From Bacteroidales bacterium (GTDB lineage: Bacteria > Bacteroidota > Bacteroidia > Bacteroidales > Dysgonomonadaceae), in assembly GCA_012841425.1 (NCBI GenBank), contig DUUR01000162.1, positions 1 to 9,281 on the forward strand: a stretch of DNA of 9,281 nt. The letters are read 5' to 3'. Shown here in pieces: positions 7,606 to 9,281 of this stretch. The notes beneath the pieces are model-generated. The model saw nothing but the letters and a program-made list of their open reading frames with translations. It searched no databases and was not told the origin of the DNA. Made by a program: the position numbers and the translations under genes. How positions within the stretch are numbered: position 1 is the first letter of the stretch; each line of letters starts with the position of its first letter.

Positions 7606-7649
7606 TTGTGCGTACTTTGTTCGTACCTGGCTCGTATGTTGCTCGGTTA
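7606..7649. repeat. Degenerate 11-bp tandem repeat with CGTA core
   Basis: Four units in register: TTGTGCGTACT, TTGTTCGTACC, TGGCTCGTATG, TTGCTCGGTTA. Their agreement decays from left to right. A further TTTCGTCCCTA lies at 7582-7592 and ATCGTCC at 7649-7655, out of register. The period is about one helical turn. It lies between the barrel gene and the arsR operon, with no gene in it. The role is unknown; it may be a remnant of a dispersed intergenic repeat family. Confidence 0.55.
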
Positions 7650-7747
7650 TCGTCCTTTTATAATAGAGCGATATAAGGTCTATTTAAAGAGCAGGTAAGT
7701 GCAAAGCCAGTTCTTTGTCTATCTAAATACAAAATAAAAACCTACAA

Positions 7748-7782
7748 ATGAACAAATATGCATGAATACATGTTCATGTATT
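7748..7782. promoter_or_regulatory. Likely operator of the ArsR-family regulator
   Basis: AATACATG (7765-7772) TT CATGTATT (7775-7782) is a perfect 18-bp palindrome of the kind bound by ArsR/SmtB dimers. A second, wider symmetry is nested in it: ATGAACA (7748-7754) and TGTTCAT (7771-7777) are exact inverted copies. The palindrome ends 23 bases before the arsR start codon, where bound protein would block transcription. One more copy of the half site AATACATG lies at 7596-7603. No clear -7 element was found nearby. Autoregulation is inferred from position. Confidence 0.65.
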
Positions 7783-7805
7783 GAAATAGCTATACAAAAG
7801 ATAAA

Positions 7806-8174
7806 ATGAAATTAGAAACTATTGATAAATTAGAAATAATTGAGCCCGAAAATCTCAAAATATATCGCGCTCAGTTTGAGGAGGCTGCATACATATTGAA
7901 AGCATTGGCGCATGAAACACGATTATGTGTAATTATGCAACTTTCGAGAGATGATGAAATGACCGTAAGTCAATTGCGCGAAGGAGCAGATTGCGAGCAA
8001 TCGCTACTGTCGCACCATCTTACAGATATGCGAGCCAAGGGCATACTTAACTGCAGAAGAGATGGCCGAAACAACTATTATTCGCTTAAAGATAAGCGTA
8101 TTACAAACGTGTTAAAATGCATAATGAATTGTGATTTGGTTATAAAGAATGAAAACAAAAAAAATACAGATTAA
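7806..8174 (+). CDS. ArsR/SmtB-family transcriptional regulator with five cysteines
   Basis: 122-residue winged-helix repressor. The ArsR core spans about 22-110: AAYILKALAHETRLCVIMQL (helices 1-2), TVSQLREGADCEQSLLSHHLTDMRAKGIL (helix-turn-helix; recognition helix QSLLSHHLTDM, 65-75) and RRDGRNNYYSL (wing). The arsenic-sensing ELCVCDL motif is absent. Cysteines sit at 41, 63, 83, 105 and 109; Cys41 at the end of helix 2 and Cys105/Cys109 in the last helix are near positions used by sulfide/persulfide-sensing members (SqrR/BigR type), though not an exact match by eye. A thiol-based or soft-metal signal is therefore plausible. It is first in an operon: its stop overlaps the next start by one base (TAATG), and a palindromic operator lies just upstream. 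Family is sure; the inducer is unknown. Confidence 0.88.
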   Translation: MKLETIDKLEIIEPENLKIYRAQFEEAAYILKALAHETRLCVIMQLSRDDEMTVSQLREGADCEQSLLSHHLTDMRAKGILNCRRDGRNNYYSLKDKRITNVLKCIMNCDLVIKNENKKNTD

Positions 8175-8434
8175 TGAAAAACTTTCTAATAAAACATTGG
8201 ATTAAAATAACCGGAGTTGCTGTAGGCACGCTAGGTGGATACCTATACTACCACTTTGTTGGCTGCGTGAGCGGAACATGCCCCATAACATCAAACCCGT
8301 ACAATATGATGGTTTACGGAGCAGTGTTAGGATACCTGCTTTTTGAAATGTTTTCTAGTAATAAGAAAAGGGTAAAAACAGTAAAAGTGAATGATGTATC
8401 AGAAAACAATAATGATATAGATAAATATAAATAA
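8174..8434 (+). CDS. DUF6132-type small membrane protein with CxxxxC loop
   Basis: 86 residues. Two predicted membrane helices (about 11-30 and 44-60) are joined by the loop GCVSGTCPITSNPYN, which carries Cys31 and Cys36; the polar, Lys/Asn-rich tail (61-86) is longer than the conserved core. The GC-SGTCPI-SNP-loop between glycine-rich helices is what I recall for DUF6132, a family of unknown function common in Bacteroidota beside ArsR regulators and thioredoxin or rhodanese genes. With the Lys-rich amino terminus and tail inside, the loop would face the periplasm, so the two cysteines could exchange thiols with the lipoprotein thioredoxin encoded two bases downstream. That is inference. It starts on the last base of arsR and is certainly co-transcribed. 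Existence as a gene is firm; function unknown. Confidence 0.75.
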   Translation: MKNFLIKHWIKITGVAVGTLGGYLYYHFVGCVSGTCPITSNPYNMMVYGAVLGYLLFEMFSSNKKRVKTVKVNDVSENNNDIDKYK

Positions 8435-8436
8435 TT

Positions 8437-8946
8437 ATGAAAAGTAAAATAAAAGGGATCTTATTAGTGGCATTGGCATTCAGCTTCACAATGGTTGCAT
8501 GCGGTAACCAAGGTAAAAATAATAATACAAGCAAAACCGAGACAAACAGCAATAAAATTGAAAATAATATGACAACAACAACTAAAAAAACAATCAATTT
8601 AACAAGAGCAGAGTTTTTAACTAAAGTGGCTAATTTTGAAGAAACTCCCGATAAATGGGTTTACTTAGGTGATAAGCCGGCTATAATAGATTTTTATGCC
8701 GATTGGTGTGGACCATGTAAAATGATAGCTCCAATACTTGAAGAGCTTGCAGCAGAATATGAAGGACAAATTTATATTTATAAAGTAGATACTGAAGCTG
8801 AGCAGCAATTAGCAGGTGAGTTTGGTATAAGGAGTATTCCTTCAATTCTTTTTGTTCCAATGGGAGAAGATCCGCAAATGGCGCAAGGTGCTCTTCCTAA
8901 AGATGCATTCAAGCAGGCTATTGAAGAGGTGTTGTTGAAAAACTAA
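8437..8946 (+). CDS. Thioredoxin-domain lipoprotein
   Basis: 169 residues. A lipoprotein signal ends at the lipobox-like FTMVACGN (lipid-bearing Cys22). A low-complexity Asn/Thr/Lys tether follows (23-52), then a thioredoxin domain (about 55-169) with the classical active site ADWCGPCKM (Cys91, Cys94) and the cis-proline in RSIPS (Pro135). WCGPC is the strongly reducing thioredoxin version, so the protein should reduce disulfides or persulfides in the periplasm, recharged by a DsbD-type protein; one is encoded elsewhere in this window. Position -3 of the lipobox is Met, slightly off the Leu consensus. Met45 (8569) is a possible internal start that would give a cytoplasmic thioredoxin of 125 residues. 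It is third in the arsR operon, two bases after the membrane-protein gene. Fold is certain; lipidation likely; substrate unknown. Confidence 0.92.
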   Translation: MKSKIKGILLVALAFSFTMVACGNQGKNNNTSKTETNSNKIENNMTTTTKKTINLTRAEFLTKVANFEETPDKWVYLGDKPAIIDFYADWCGPCKMIAPILEELAAEYEGQIYIYKVDTEAEQQLAGEFGIRSIPSILFVPMGEDPQMAQGALPKDAFKQAIEEVLLKN

Positions 8947-8961
8947 TAAACCGATTTATAT

Positions 8962-9281
8962 ATGGATACAATGTTTTTTGAGAACAGAAGCAAATATGGT
9001 TTTGAAGAAACTATAAATCAGCTTACAGAGTTGGTGCCTGAAAATGAGTGGAAAATAATTCAAATTCTCGATTTGCAGGAAACAATGAGAAAGAACGGTA
9101 AAGACGTACTCCCTGTAAAGGTGGTAGAGATGTGTAAGCCCGATTATGCTTATCAGTTGCTATCTGAAGATTCACAAAGAATTTATTCTAATATGATGCC
9201 TTGCAGAGTTTCGGTTTATGAGAAATCCGACGGAAACACCTATATCTCCAGAATGAACTCGGCTATGTTTGCTGAACAAAT
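8962..9281 (+). CDS. DUF302-domain protein, amino-terminal part (cut by window end)
   Basis: Partial gene, 106 complete codons and still open at the edge. The frame reads MDTMFFENRSKYGFEETI, then VKVVEMCKPDYAYQLL and MMPCRVSVYEKSDGNTYISR. The KYGFEETI start, the CKPDYAYQLLSED segment and the PCRVSVYEKSDG strand fit the DUF302 domain, a small alpha/beta fold of unknown function. Cys58 (MCKP) and Cys81 (MPCR) are at the family's conserved positions. No signal peptide is visible, so this form is probably cytoplasmic, unlike the preceding lipoprotein. The start at 8962 lies 15 bases after the thioredoxin stop; Met4 (8971) is an alternative. Same strand and close spacing make it the fourth gene of the arsR operon. 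Domain call is from memory of the family's motifs, fairly confident. Confidence 0.75.
   Translation, partial: MDTMFFENRSKYGFEETINQLTELVPENEWKIIQILDLQETMRKNGKDVLPVKVVEMCKPDYAYQLLSEDSQRIYSNMMPCRVSVYEKSDGNTYISRMNSAMFAEQ

Noticed and set aside
7606..7649. CRISPR array
   Set aside because: Units are 11 bp, degenerate and directly adjacent, with no spacers and no cas genes.
7577..7695. CCTGCT (7577-7582) and AGCAGG (7690-7695) as the arms of a structured RNA or mobile-element ends
   Set aside because: Arms are only six bases and over 100 bases apart, with no transposase or supporting internal pairing.
8355..8597. Minus-strand hydrophobic frame over the membrane-protein/thioredoxin junction
   Set aside because: The hydrophobicity comes from reading the Lys/Asn-rich tails backwards (poly-A becomes Phe/Leu codons); it crosses two real genes.

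Overview
The window comes from an AT-rich bacterium of the phylum Bacteroidota, probably a Bacteroidales/Marinilabiliales-type or related marine lineage; placement below phylum is a guess. Several things point this way: the DnaB N-terminal sequence; the pairing of a LysM/periplasmic-binding-fold protein with a PorT-like outer-membrane barrel; a DsbD with the CNDATC-type amino-terminal domain; TAnnTTTG-type -7 promoter elements; and the lack of strong Shine-Dalgarno sequences. There are ten protein-coding genes, two of them cut by the window edges. I see no RNA genes, insertion sequences, CRISPR arrays or prophage genes.

Left arm, minus strand (1-2850): the amino-terminal end of a DsbD-type thiol:disulfide transporter, then a two-gene oxidative-stress operon in which a cysteine-free PerR/Fur-type repressor precedes a clade-3 haem catalase. 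A hairpin that pairs fully only in minus-strand RNA lies just after the catalase. The 279-bp divergent region (2851-3129) upstream of perR holds several inverted repeats that are candidate PerR operators, then a DnaA-box-like cluster and the promoter of dnaB.

Centre, plus strand (3130-7568): replicative helicase dnaB stands alone. It is followed by a translationally coupled pair, a secreted protein with four LysM domains fused to a type I periplasmic-binding fold, and an outer-membrane beta-barrel protein. They look like a peptidoglycan/outer-membrane envelope pair.

Right arm, plus strand (7569-9281): a 237-bp spacer carries a degenerate 11-bp tandem repeat and a near-perfect ArsR-type operator. 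It precedes a tightly packed operon: ArsR-family regulator with five cysteines, a DUF6132-type two-helix membrane protein with a CxxxxC loop, a thioredoxin lipoprotein, and a DUF302-type protein cut by the window end. Every product of this operon carries cysteines placed where thiol chemistry is plausible. The best guess is an ArsR-controlled envelope thiol or sulfur redox module; its substrate is not known. DsbD at the other end of the window is the kind of protein that could supply electrons to the lipoprotein thioredoxin. This operon is the most interesting part of the window.
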